This document shows, one piece after another, positions 12,404-25,549 of a stretch of 64,000 nt of DNA. Under the pieces are notes generated by a model that had not been told where the DNA came from, ran no database searches, and saw only the letters and a list, made by a program, of their open reading frames with translations. The DNA comes from Lycorma delicatula (taxonomy: Eukaryota; Arthropoda; Insecta; Hemiptera; Fulgoridae): contig NC_134456.1 of assembly GCF_047948215.1 (NCBI RefSeq), forward strand, positions 199,032,034 to 199,096,033, read 5' to 3'. Both the position numbers and the translations under genes were made by a program. Positions within the stretch are counted from its first letter, which is position 1. Every line of letters begins with the position of its first letter.

Positions 12404-14620
12404 ATCAGACATAATTAACTCGTACATTCATTTGAGGCAGTCCATTTTGTTCCTCAGTAGGAATTTTATACCAACAACTCTTACGCAGAAAATATAATTG
12501 TTACTGTCAAATCTAAACTTTTGAAAATAGTAGAAATGTTAAGAAATAACAATAAATTTGTTAAATAGTTTTAGCGATTATAGATAATAAATATTTTCAA
12601 TATGTAGATTCATTAAAATTTATTATTATTATTATCATTAGCAGTACAGTAATGATCAAGGTAAAGATTTAAAAAGCTGTGTTGAAGAAAGCGAAGTATT
12701 TGACAAAGCAAGAAAGGAGAGTCAGTTAATTCAAAACGTATTTAAAACTTCTAGGTGGACGTAAAATCTTGAGTTTTTAATTTCACATTCCTAATATAAA
12801 GCACAGCTTCGTTCTTTTGATTTCTTTTAGGTTCAGTAAAAGATTGTCCCATACAGTCTGACAATTTTGAATCCGATAAACGTGTACCGTTCGGAAGGAC
12901 TTAAAATCGAGGATACATTTATCTAATGAAAAAACGACCCTAGAGTGTAACATCGTACCATATATACACACGTGCAATGTTAAATTATATCTCAGTAAGT
13001 TTGTACCTCGATATTCTTTACATCTTATGGTGATTATAACTGAAAAAAACTTTTCAGTAAAAAAATCTTTTTACGTATTTCTGTACGATAAAGTAAATAC
13101 ATTGTACGATAAAATCCATTTTAATATAAATAAATATCCATTTTAATATATAAATATTTAATATAACAATGTAGGAGGAAAGGGAAATTGAAAAAGCGAT
13201 ACACTTATAGACGAGCGTTAAGCGGACACACTGTTCAGTCAAGTGCGGAGCCATGTACAATAAAGCACAATGGTGTCCGCTAGGAGCGCCAGCTCATTGT
13301 ACTGATGTACACGCTCTACGGGGCGTAATCATTACACAACACCAGTAGACTTGCCCGCCTTTAATCTTCAACGCCCCCACCGGCTCACCACGACAAGTGC
13401 ACCCACGGAGTCTTTTCCTTTACCCATCAGACTTTGTTAATACACTTCTTTTCATTCCTTTATACACTTTCTACCGCAATTTTATCATCCGTCTTTAAAG
13501 TTCTAACCGCAAAATATATTTTTTTCTTTGACAACGTTAATTAAGTATTTCTAGAAAATACGAGATATATCTATAAATACCGAGAAGTTATTGCCTTTAT
13601 ACACGTAACGCATTAAATGCACTGCATCCAACCCATTAATTAGATAGCTAACTGTATTTATCGTTCAAGAATGTAAACCGGCAATGTTTAAATTAATTAT
13701 TCATAACTCCTCCTAAAAAATATTCCATTTAGCTTGATAACACACTACGCTACTATAATTTCACTAGCATATGTTTCGTTATAAAGTACTTTCTCGCTTT
13801 ACGAATTGTTTACTCTTCTTTATAAAAATGACGAAATTAATATTACGTTCATTATTATGTCGCCGATTAAAAGAATTTTTTTAGTAAAAGTAGTTTTTAA
13901 AAGGAATAGCTTATCATTAAAATGAAGTACGAAATCGAATACAGAAAACATTTAGGATAATTAATTTTTATCATTTAAAATGGTCGTACCCTTACGAGAT
14001 TAAAAATGATTATTCCATTATGGATGAAGCTTTAAAAGTTATTACTTACGTTTTTAAAATATTTATATCGTATAACCAAGGGAAATAGAATTTTACAGTT
14101 CTTCCTTTAAAATCATACTTGTTCATCGATATATAAAATGATTTGTTGGAAGGATGGTTGAAAATGACAGGAGTATTGGAAGCTTTGAATTTGATTTGCA
14201 CGTTGCAATCTGAATACCAGATATGCATGCATTTAGTATTACAGTAATGAAGTGAAATAACTAAGTTACCGCTATTAAATTCCGGAGCTGGAACAATAAT
14301 TAATTAATAACGATTTTGTGGTGTACACATCAAATAGTTGATAACCGAATAAAAAATAAATTCAGCTCTACAGTTGACTATTGAAGCAATGGAATATTAA
14401 TTGACAAGTTACATACGCACACCCAAATCCATGCGCACGGCCCTGTTATTTTTCGTACGCTGCATAAAAAAGGCAATTTTTATACAAAGAGTTGCCAAAA
14501 TAAAAATTTTCTTCCCCATTCTTTTCATTTCTATAAACAAAGTGCAACTCGATCAAAATAATATAGTTTAGTATTTTAAACAATTACATCCGACAAATAT
14601 CATATTATGTTTTATTATTA
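12404..14620. other. AT-rich non-coding stretch with one G+C-richer patch
   Basis: No gene. A patch around 13200-13440 is richer in G+C and holds an inverted AGCGGACAC / GTGTCCGCT pair (13221-13229 and 13273-13281). Its role is unknown. Confidence 0.5.
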
Positions 14621-14624
14621 CTAA

Positions 14625-14650
14625 CTGTAATTACAGATCTGTAATTACAG
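14625..14650. repeat. Tandem pair of a 12-bp palindrome
   Basis: CTGTAATTACAG occurs twice, at 14625-14636 and 14639-14650, separated by AT. Each copy contains the homeodomain-type core TAATTA, so the pair could bind homeodomain dimers; that is inference. Confidence 0.8.
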
Positions 14651-14799
14651 AAATAGAAATCTATTTACAAAGTTTAGTAACTATTAACAAATTTAGCAAC
14701 TGGTTTAGCTGGAAACCCAATTCTGGGAACAGCGACATTAATTAATACTAATTTTTCTGAGAAAGGATGTTATTTTATTGATAATGAATGTATTAATCA

Positions 14800-14845
14800 T
14801 TTGTAAAACCACGATTTTCGTATAAATAATCCGTGGTTTTACAAA
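14800..14845. repeat. 14-bp perfect stem, 18-nt loop
   Basis: TTTGTAAAACCACG (14800-14813) is exactly complementary to CGTGGTTTTACAAA (14832-14845). A (TA)n run starts immediately after at about 14850-14870. Confidence 0.85.
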
Positions 14846-15156
14846 GATTATATATATATATATATATATACATATATAATATTACAATGAATCAATAACA
14901 CATTCAATCAATGAATTAAAAAAAAGAAAGTATAAGAATGTCAGTAAGTGTTCAACGGGCTAAAGCTGAAAAAATTTTCAGTAAAATATTTAATCCTCGT
15001 TTTTGCAGTGAGATTAAAGAGTGTTTTATCCATGAAGATATAAAAACGGACAAAAAATTATTCGTTAAGATAAGTATATGCCTACTGCCGATAATACACA
15101 CGTACGACTCACGAAGATAATATGTCACCCAAATTGGTATGTTGCTCACAAACACC

Positions 15157-15158
<2 letters not shown>

Positions 15159-15226
<68 letters not shown>
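15159..15226. repeat. (CA)34 microsatellite
   Basis: Uninterrupted CA repeat of about 68 bp. The open frames crossing it on both strands are artefacts of the repeat. Confidence 0.97.
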
Positions 15227-15228
<2 letters not shown>

Positions 15229-15229
15229 A

Positions 15230-18104
15230 TTCACACAATACCCATATAAAAGAAATTCCTTGTTAATTGTTCAATTATTTTATACTAGTTTGTTGTAAAT
15301 ATAATTTTTTTTTTATCATTAAATTTCAGATATTTATCTTAAATTATAGTTTTCCATATTATTAAATGTTAGAAGTATTAAACAATACAAGATTTACTAA
15401 CATGATTAAGAAATAATAATTTTTTCTCAATATTCAAAATAAAATAAAATAAAATCCAATCGTGTGAAGAACGTTAACTTTAGTACGCTAATATTCTATT
15501 AAAATACGATTGGATTAAATCTAATTAACTTTACACTATAACTGAATTTAATGTTAAAAAAAAAAAAATTTATAAAAGCAGTTGCTTTACTGATAATATA
15601 ACAAAATCGAAAGTAGTGCTTTCTGTGAATGTTATTTGTTCGGGTATTGTGTATTACAGCGCAGCTGGTGATCAAATTTTTAAGTCGTAACCTTGAAATA
15701 ATGTTTCTCCGGAACTCCGGAAAAATTACTTGTGTACTTGTTTCATTTTTATTCCATCGTAACTTTCCTTGAATAGAAATAAAAGGAAAAAAGTAGTAAA
15801 AAGATTAATTTAAATATAACTGTAGAATTAAAAAAAAAAGGAAAAGAATACTTAATTTGACTTTTATTACACATACCACTTTCCTAATGTAATAAGAATA
15901 CAGCGTAATTATGTACGTGATTTTTATGTTTCATTTTGTTGTGTGACGTAGCGGTTTTTTTGGAGTCGTGAATCCGATTTAGCTAATTTAATCCAATTTA
16001 AAAACTATACACGTAGGTGAGTAGTTTTGCATTAAGAGATTAACTCATAACGATTTTGTGCATCGTAGTTTCACAATCAAGATAGGGATTTGAACAATAT
16101 TTACTAATTAATAATTATTAAAAAAAATTAATGTTTTTAAATAAAAATACTCTGAGCTAAACTTGTAAAACGAATCTTTAAGTAATAGAATAAGAATATT
16201 ATTTCAATTTTTACGATTTACCAATTTCTCTTTTCAAATAAATTATAAACAGAAATTAATTTTGTAAAAAATTATCCCGAAAAGGACGACAAAATATATT
16301 TTGAAAAAATTCATAAAACGACTTTCAAAAATTACAAATACAGCAACATTTTATGAAATTAACGTGTTAAATGCATCCAATTTAAAAAAAAAAATGTTAC
16401 ATTTATTTTCAAACTTTAAGTAATAATATATTTTGATTCTGTCTGCAGAGGATGTAAAAACAATCAGATAACAAGACAGATGGGTATTATAATCAACCGT
16501 ATATACAATTAAAAAAGAGAAACTTTTAAGAGCTCACGGAATAAAGATTTTAACCAAGCTGGAAAATATACAACTTTGAAAATTTTAACTAAGCTATAAT
16601 TACAGTATATCAATGATACTGACTTAAAGAATAGTTATTTTCAATTTGATTAACTATTTTGTAGTAGTGGCTGATTAAATAACGCTGCTGAATTTAGTTA
16701 AAACGCCACAGCCACCGAGTTAAATTTTTTTTATTACAGTTGCGTTGATTGAATGTATCATTCTATTTTTATTAATATACTGGTACTTACCTAATTTTAT
16801 GGCCTGAGATCAGTACTTCTATTTTTATGTTTTTATCCGTGGTAAATAATATGATGACTTTAAATATGGCGTTGATTTGAAATTTTGCGCGACCTCGCGA
16901 ATGGCGAAGACGCTCGGTGTTTCTAGAAAAATTTTACTTAGAATAATTCCAATAATAATGCTAACAAAAATAAATTAATTTAAACCAAAAAGAGAAGGAT
17001 TTAAGCTTCAATATTAAAATTATCCGTCTACAGATCTCGTAGTAAACAAGCGTTGGTCTTGATTATTCTAAAACATCTCATTTTTTTGCGTATAGGATTT
17101 TTCCGAACACTCAGACATTGTATATAAAAACCATTAACATCCTGCTGTTCTTAATATTATTCTATAGTAATACGCAGTAGAATAAAAATATTTATTTATT
17201 CATTTGATTTTTAAATAGCTACATCCAAAAAATTCATACACGCGTATATACATGTATATATATACACTCGTATATAGATAAGTAGCTGGAATTAACTGCC
17301 AGAAATAATGGGAGAGAATTCATTTTTGTTTGTATTATCGAGTCCGTTTAATTTCTGGCAATTCTGTTTTATTTTAGACTATGTTCTTTTTTTGTTTTAC
17401 TAATCATTATTTATATACTCTTTCATTGTTTCACAAAATCAAAAATAGTGGTAAAAAGTAGTATAAATAATGGAAGATGCAAATATAAAACAACAGAACA
17501 ACAACAAATATAAAATATATGACATAGTAGTTAAATACGTTAAAAGAGAACGTTACGGCAAAAATTATTGTATTTAATAATAGTTTTAATAAAATAAATA
17601 TATTTGATGTTATAAGTCATGAATAAATTATTAACTCATCCTAATGAGTTTTGACACGGTATCAACCACTAATTGTCACTCTCTGTAAAATATAATATTA
17701 ATCAAGCAATTAGCATAATGCAATTAATGAAACTCACTCCATTAAACTGCTTTGTCTTGGATGACATGGTAAAAAAAATATATATATATATTTTTCCAGT
17801 AAAGTTATTTTTATTTACAGTCAGACCTAATTACCAGAAACCATAAATAAATCTGATTATAATAAACAAGTGACATGGAAAGAGAGGTTTCCATTGAAAC
17901 CTCTCAAAAATTATAAATGCAATCTTATACAGTACACTCAAGGATATAATAAACAACTAAATACATTCATGAGTCCAATGATCATTGATGAAATCCATAA
18001 CATAAAAAGAAAACAAAAAGAAGTATAACTTCTTGTTACTTCTTCTTTGAGTTACACAAAGAATAAAAAAATATTTTGAAATTGCTGAACGACGTCAATG
18101 TTAC
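15230..18104. other. AT-rich non-coding stretch
   Basis: No gene. Includes a perfect 10-bp-stem hairpin (GAGAGGTTTC-CATT-GAAACCTCTC, 17882-17905) and a short (TA)n run near 17778. Confidence 0.5.
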
Positions 18105-18655
18105 TCTCGCTTTTAGTTTCCCGCAGTTGGATTTTGTAGAGCCAAAAAGGCTTCAGGATTGTTTTGTACAACAACTGTTTGTTCAATAATGATAACTGTG
18201 ACTCCCTGCCCAGCAACCAGTTCATCTCCCTGACATAACGTTAAGCTGTTTCCTGATGGAGTTCCTCACGTCAGACGGCGCTATTAAAATGCGAGATGAA
18301 ATCGCCATTCTGTTGAACTCGAGAGTGAGCCACCCGTACCCATCGCAAAAATTACCTGTGTAGACTTTGCCGGATTTACTTTAATCTTTCATCATTTAGA
18401 AAGTCGTGTACCTTATCAGATTCACTAATTAACTCATAAGATCTAATACAGTCGGCAATTTTGTTAAAAGCTGCTACAGGATTAGCATCCTCAGCCAGGA
18501 ATGCCGTGTCATCCGCAAACAATTCAACGGACCTTCCTCAGGAGTCGGAAGGTCCACTGTGAAAATAGAAAATCAAGCTGGTCCAGAACCGACCCTTGAG
18601 GAACACCCAACTCGGTGCGAAGAATACCGACAGGTTCTGATTGTACTTCAATTCT
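18105..18655 (-). pseudogene. LINE (non-LTR) reverse transcriptase fragment
   Basis: The minus strand shows the core of a Jockey-like reverse transcriptase, split over three frames: ELGVPQGSVL (18590-18615), then FSIFTVDLPTPEEG, then SVELFADDTAFLAEDANP, with the FADD catalytic motif at 18508-18519. Downstream is KVNPAKSTQVIF, typical of the segment after the active site. The enzyme copies element RNA into DNA at the target site. GVPQGS and FADD are out of frame with each other, so indels have killed it. The fingers, endonuclease and C-terminal parts are missing or unreadable. Confidence 0.85.
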
Positions 18656-18659
18656 GAGA

Positions 18660-20420
18660 AACACAAAAAATGAAACACACATTCCACTATTAACGTTTGT
18701 GTACTTTCAATTAAATCTCTTCACTTTCTATTTAAAAAATCAATAAATAATAATAATAATTAGAGATAATTAGTTACTAAATAGTTTATAAGTGCAGGCC
18801 AGTCCTTACACTAAACAAAAATAGTTTCACAATACGGTTTATGAGTTTATTACTCATGGAGTTTAAGTCGCTTGACTTAAAGTAAAGCCACTATATCGAT
18901 GATTCGATATCATGCATTACCACAAATAATCGAAAAGCCCGTGTGGATATCAGCTCTGTAGTTTCAGAGGAATTACTGACACAAATATTAAATTACAGAT
19001 ATATTCATAATAAAAATATATGCCAATTAAGATTTATTTTGTAATTTTCAACTTTTCCGTAAATTGGATTAGTTTGTAGGAAAGTAACTGTAAGCTACAC
19101 TGACTCTCCATAAGCTAAAAGAATAGGTACTTCCTTGTAACGACTTGTAATCTCAAGATTAATTGATTGCCTTATTTATGACATTCTAGTCTTGAAAGTC
19201 CTAATACTAATTACCAAATTACTACAAAAAATATTCATAACTAAAAGAATTGATAAACAAATATACAGAAATAATTAAAAAAAAGGTGAGAGGGGTAAGA
19301 AGTTTGTAAGGGGAAAAATTCATTTAAATGTATAATGGGTAATAAAGAATTAACTTGATGTTAGAAAACATTTAATTGAATAATTTAAAAAACAATAATT
19401 AGAAAAAATAATAAACTACAATACATAAATAATGTAACAAAAAAAAAAAATATATATATATATATTTCAAAGAAAGTAAATACGAGTATATAAGAGGGGA
19501 AAAATCAATTATAGCATGTTAGAAATACATTACTTCTTTTAAGATAAATTGTATAAAAAATTAAGGTACCTCATGGGTGCTGGCTGTTACTTTAGTTTTT
19601 ATTATGTATTACTTAAAGTTAATGTGCAGTTAATAAGTAGGTCGAATAACAAGAAAAGATATTGTTATTAATTTTTCTTTCGAGTCAACCTTACCGGTAA
19701 TAAGTAATAATAATTAATGATAAAATTTCCCTGATTAAATATAGCAATTTAAAATTATAGGTTGTTCTGATTATAAATACACTTTCATCACGTATAAGGA
19801 AATTTAGTATAACGGAAAAATAAAATCAACCTAAGAGAAAATTATTTATGACGCAATTTTTTTTTTTAAACGATAACGTAAAAGATTTATTTTATATCAA
19901 AAAAAAAACGAAAAAAAACCCGATAGTAACATGTTGCAAACATTTTTAGAATTATTTTCCATGTGATTTAAAGATTGATACGTGACACAAATAGTTAAAA
20001 TAGTATGAAAGAGCAAATCAAAGAAAACATAGCAGAAAATCTTGTTTCCATCTTCAGAGACAGGTTTTTGAATATTTGAAAACTGAATACATTTTCCTAT
20101 CAACCAACCGCTAGTTTCCATTTTGTTTCTTTTTACAGTAGCTGTATTTTAAATTAAAGAAATCAAACAGAAGATAAATTCAGTATAACTATAAGCTAAA
20201 TAAAAGCAGTTTTAATATTTCTTAATTTGATACTAATGTTAAATAAATTTTATTCTTATCAAGTTACATTTTTCATGCCATAAATTTAATTGAAATTACA
20301 CAATTTTCTAAAGGTAATTTTTTCCGCCCTAAAATTCCATTTTTTGGGTGACTTAAAAGTAATCACGTTATGTAATAATAAATTCACTAATAAATTTGTT
20401 GTAATTTTTATGAAATTACT
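18660..20420. other. AT-rich non-coding stretch
   Basis: No gene. Poly-A plus (TA)n at about 19440-19466. Short open frames at 19897-20121 and 20286-20501 look like chance. Confidence 0.5.
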
Positions 20421-20424
20421 TAGT

Positions 20425-20900
20425 CGTAGCAAGGAAGAATGCGCATCCTTGCAGGCATTCCTTGTAAGTTGGTAAATAAGAGTGCGACGAACGAACAACA
20501 TATGCGCCTGGTCCTAGCCTTACGGGTTTTATCGAGACGCTAGGTATGTGTTTAATATCGAATGTAACACGGGAATCAATATCTATGATTAAGTATAATT
20601 GTGTGTACCACTCGGTAGTACAAAACCTGGCGTCAGCTGTTTCTTCAATAGGCCGCAGGCTCGCTTTCCATAATTCGCCGTAGACTATGGAAAGAGATTT
20701 TTAGCTATCGTACATCATCAGCATTCCCAACGGCCGATCAAAGAAAAGCGCACCGATCAACATCTCCGAGTGACGCTGTCCGATTAAAGGCTTCAAACTC
20801 AGCCAATCCTTCTTCGGCGTCGTCACCCTGTTTTTTCTTCCGCGGCTGAGACTTGACCCGATCGGAGATCACCCACAACCATGCGTTTGAGGTCAGATTT
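20425..20900. other. G+C-rich patch of unknown origin
   Basis: A complex, G+C-richer patch in AT-rich DNA. One minus-strand frame reads KSQPRKKKQGDDAEEGLAEF, a charged stretch of the kind seen in LINE ORF1 or 5' regions, but I cannot assign a family. It could be a transposon 5' end or a diverged exon. Confidence 0.3.
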
Positions 20901-21899
20901 AGTTCACCAAGTTTGATAACTCAAGCATTCAGGCTATAAGTAAATACATCAAGTAACGTATTTCTTTTTAAATAAACCTTATTAAATAAGGTTTAGGCGT
21001 TTAGGAGTGATTTGTGAATTAAAAACAAACTTTACCATTGTTTTCTTTTAAAAGTTAGCGTATTTATTTAGTAAATAAATAAATTACCAGTAAATAAAAA
21101 CACCATACCAGAACATATAACGTGATTAATATGGATTCCTCAGCAAATCAAGTTGATACGAAGATAAAGAATAACTAACTTAAGTCTATCATGAAAGACA
21201 ATGATGGTTTGTAATAAAGAATTGAATAAAAAATCCTCACTGTGTCTATTCGTTACAATGCAAAAGTACGTATTTTGCAGTGTGTTTTGTTTTTTAGGTT
21301 TCTTCTAGCTTTCATGTCTTGAGTTTATACCATTTTATACATAGTAAATATCTGTATCTGTATTATGTCTAATTAACAGCAGTAAGAAATTATGCGAATT
21401 GATAATAATTAAATAGCTGATTAGAGGCTCTGACTGGCAACGATACAAGATGGAACAAATTTATTTTCTGTACAAATTTAAGTAAAAAAAAATTAATTTA
21501 TTACGAAATAATAGAGATACAAAAATATAAAATTATTGTCTACTACAATAATAATTAATCTATAAATAGAAAGAATGATTTAATTTAATTCAGAAAAAAG
21601 TATATAAAAATGTGTATTTACAGTATATAACTTACAGTATACGTTAAAATAATTAAAGAAGCGTTGTTAATTAATAAATAAGAAATAAAAAAAATGGTTT
21701 TGTCGGGTCAGGGAGAAAAGTGACATTTGCCCCTAAAGGTAGAATGAGTATTACTATTATGGTTGGTTGTAAAGAAGGCCGCGATATAGACAGGAACAGG
21801 GGGCGTGGCCCAATTAAAGATAGTGCATTTGAGTGGGGCCTCACTGCTGCTACTACAGCTCCCGTTTCTCTTCACCTCCGCGCTATCATTCACACACCA

Positions 21900-21923
21900 C
21901 GCGCGCGCGCGCGCGCGCGCACG

Positions 21924-21992
<69 letters not shown>
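21900..21992. repeat. Compound (CG)n(CA)n(GA)n microsatellite
   Basis: Three dinucleotide blocks in direct succession: CG (21900-21920), AC (21921-21940) and AG (21941-21992). All open frames through it encode only dipeptide repeats. Confidence 0.97.
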
Positions 21993-21995
<3 letters not shown>

Positions 21996-22419
21996 CGCGC
22001 GTGCTCGAGAAAGAGTGGAGTGAGGAAGCAGGACATAAGGGTAAAACAAAGGTTATCTTTACTGGCGATCACATTCTTAGTTTAGTTTATTAACAAAAAT
22101 AAAATATGAAAAAATATTAGTGAAGCTAACAAAAAAATCTTTCACATGATAAAATTATTTTACAGAAAGATAATTAAACTGTATCAATATAACTTATTTT
22201 TTCATTGCTTCAAAATTATTTATAAAAATTAACGGAAATCTTAATTAAATTAATATTAGTTAAAAGAAAAACATAAAAGGCGGTAAGTGGAATAAGTCGC
22301 TGGTTAAGTGACACATCACCAGTCACATCATCAGATTGAGGGAGTTCAAGAGCAGTAAACAATCTAAACGTAAAAGGCGAAAGATTTATGCGAAATGAAA
22401 AGAGACCAGAGTTAGTTTA

Positions 22420-22790
22420 TAGCAGGGCTGGGCGGACAGCCCCGTTCCCGAGGGCTCACATGCCTCGGTGTGTGGGTTCCCGTGATGGAACGGGGACGCC
22501 TGGGGTCAGTTAGGTGTGAATGAATGAAAAGACCGAGACCCGGTCGGCGGTGTGGGTTCCCGGATACGCTTTGGCGACTTCGGCTCCTGCGCCGTCGGTT
22601 TGAGGCTGGCAAAAGGAAAGACCGAGAACCGGTCTCCGGCGGGGGGGCTGGGAACGGCATAGCCCATAGCCGGGCCTGGTTCTCCCGTTGGAGATTGGAG
22701 GCAGGCAATTAAAAGATCCGGAAAGGGCTGAAAGATCCGAGTCGAGTATACTTAATTGGATGTCCGGTCCGTGATGTAGGGGGGGGGGAG
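22420..22790. repeat. G+C-rich segment with internal repeats, possible LINE 5' UTR
   Basis: This is the most G+C-rich stretch of the window. GTGTGGGTTCCCG occurs twice about 80 bp apart, and GACCGAGACCCGGTC / GACCGAGAACCGGTC recur about 90 bp apart, giving a rough 80-90-bp internal periodicity. A run of ten G ends it near 22788. Short open frames on both strands have no recognisable domain. Such sequence would suit a LINE 5' UTR or other transposon promoter; this is inference. Confidence 0.4.
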
Positions 22791-22794
22791 GGAA

Positions 22795-25460
22795 ACAAAA
22801 AATAATCTAAACGTAATTTTTTTTAGAGTGTCATAATGTACTGATACAGATTATACATTTATTTCATGGCATTTTATTTCATATCATTTTTTATTTTTTA
22901 TTTCGTGACAGCCATGAAATAAAACAAACATATATATGATTAGAAACAAATATATGATCGATCGTATATAATAATTTACTAGTACAAGTTGATGTCGATA
23001 TGAAAAGCGATTCAAACAACAATATATAAAGGACTCTCTTGTTCTTGATATTTGTATTAAATAATGTACACTATCTACAACATAAAGCCTACAAATACCA
23101 AAGAGGCGTACTCAGCCAAGAATTATAAGGTAAACGACTAACTCCTTTCCTATATAAAACATCACAAACTAAAAACCGGTCCATAAACTAGACTGAATGC
23201 ATATTAAATAACAATAATTCCTCATTATATTATGAGTCATAAAACTTATGGAGCCGAGTTCGTAGTTAGAGAGTTGAAATATAGCTTATCTATTGCGTGC
23301 AGGTGATCTGAAGTATCACTGTTTCGCAGGTACCCGATTAACTGCAGGTAAACTTCTTCGAGCAAAAATTAAAAACTTTCAGCTTTAGCAAGAAAGAAAT
23401 TTTGCATTCATCACATTTGGTTTCTAGTAAGGAAATAATCCACGAAGGATCAGAAAATAGGTTTGCTTGTCGCAGACAGCCGGACAACGTGTTTTAGAAT
23501 GTGCTAAAATAACTTGAAAAAATTTCTGCACAAAATTATATTCCTATGTTGAAGAAGGAAATTGTTCAATATTTTTTAAATGGTATAATGTTTTCATATT
23601 AAAAAAAAATGTAATATCAGAGTTCAAAGTATAATAGGGAGTCTTCGATGATGTACTCTACAAAGCTTGGAAATTGAACCGGTCATATCGACAATAAGAA
23701 TTGATAAAGCATACTACGCCTTTTTACACTGTATTTAGATATTTAAAAATTAACATCTTGATATAATTCTTTTTTAATATTAGATTAATGGTCGATATCC
23801 ATTCTGTGAAATGGAAAATTTGTGTAATTATTGCACTTGGAGAGATTTTGATCTACACGCTAAGTTTATATTATGGAAGACGATATATTACCTTTAGGAT
23901 AATAAATATTTATTACTGAAAAAGAAAAAGAAAATGGAATGCAACAATCGCAAAACTTCAAATAGTCTTTAAGATAAAAGATAGACTTAAAATATACGTT
24001 GAAGATAATATAAAGAAATGTTCAGACACCTTTTTAAATTTATCTCTAGTACTAATAAAATTAAATTCTCAGACAAGTATTTTATTTTATAAATTTCAGC
24101 TATAATTAAAAGCTATTACCGTGGTTATATCACTTAAGTTCATTTAAGCTGGTAAGGTTTAGGGTAACAGAAATAAGTAGAATAAAAAAAATATAAGAAA
24201 CGTGAACCAATGTAAGGAAAAAGGCAAAAAAATAGAATGAGGTATTCGAAAAGGACTGAACATTTCATGAAGAAGGGTATCGGGTCGTAGTAGTAAAGAC
24301 GATCAGGTCAGATACAATTAAGCTATCAGAGTTGCCTTACTGATCGTAAAAGACCTTGTAGGATACAGGGCAAGTTTCTCTCTTTTATCACTCGCTATAC
24401 AAAGTAGAAGCCTTTCTGTCACTATGTAACACTATGCGTTCATTACAAATAGACCATTTCATTAAAACTAAACGTTTCAATTTTTATGCACCAATTTAAT
24501 CGTCATCCCCAATGATAATTATACAAAGTAAGGTGAAATTTATTATTGAATGTGTATATACCTGTTTTTTGAGCTGTTTTTTTTACGAATTCATGAAATT
24601 TTCAATGAAAAAATAATGAGACGAACCGACCTAGAAATTATGTTCGGTGTAATAAAGTTACAAAAATAAGCTGTAAATATCGATCGCCTTTACGAAGAAT
24701 AACATTAATTTAAAAAAATGCAAATTAAATTCATTAAATTAAAATAATTACATAATAATATATGTATAAAACTCCATAAAATGTTGTTATAAACTTAGAT
24801 ATTAATAGAAAAACCATAATTAATTATCTTTTTGCTTTATCATTAATTCACTGAACACTCTCTTTAAAGTTTTATTTTTCTAATTTATCTCTACAACTCA
24901 ATGTATGCGATATAATGTATTAATTTCATTAAAATTTTATAATAATTTCATGTAATCAATCGATGCAAACGATTAATAAGTAATATGAAACGAATTTATA
25001 AACAAATTTATCGTTAAATAGATTATTAAACCGCATTATTTTAATCAGGATTATTTTCTTTGAATTTAGATTTAATGAATATATATTTCAATAATAATAT
25101 AAAAATAATTATGGAATACCCTTGATACCCCTAATACACTTGATGTATAGTAAATATTAAATTAGTTGCTTATTTTTGAAATATTATCAAATAAAGGTGA
25201 GGCTAAAACTTCGACACAGAATGGAAAAGAATGAAAATGTCCACGTATTGTCAAACTACAGAAGACATAAAAAAAGAAATAAGGTAAGAAAATGAAGATA
25301 ATTAGGAGAAGGAAATATAATTATGAATGCTTACAAAACAACCATCAGCTGTGAATATTAATGTTTCGGCTAGGATCGATCTCAATTTTTGATGTCCTTT
25401 AACTGATATCGGTGTCCTACTTTTGTAAATTTTATTAATCTCAACCGTATCAATATAATG
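22795..25460. other. AT-rich non-coding stretch
   Basis: No gene or recognised element. Confidence 0.5.
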
Positions 25461-25464
25461 GAAG

Positions 25465-25545
25465 GAAAAGGATTCAAACTAGCTCCTTTAAACCTTTATC
25501 TCTAGTAATAGTCCTGTATTCAATCTAACCATTCAGGATTCTACC
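25465..25545 (-). repeat. tRNA-like sequence (possible SINE head)
   Basis: The minus strand has an A-box-like TCCTGAATGGTTAGA (25524-25538) and a B-box-like AGTTTGAATCC (25470-25480) at tRNA-like spacing. The cloverleaf stems do not pair well and no family tail follows, so it is a tRNA-derived relic at best. A similar but weaker sequence lies at 56695-56760. Confidence 0.35.
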
Positions 25546-25549
25546 TGTT

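Noticed and set aside
14952..15266. Open frames through the (CA)n tract
   Set aside because: They encode only Cys-Val or His-Thr repeats from the microsatellite, and they exist on both strands.
21708..22093. Open frames of 60-121 codons around 21.9 kb
   Set aside because: Generated by the CG/CA/GA repeat in all frames; the flanks have no recognisable domain.
22412..22712. Arg/Pro-rich open frames on both strands
   Set aside because: G+C-rich sequence lacks stop codons by composition; no domain and no start context.
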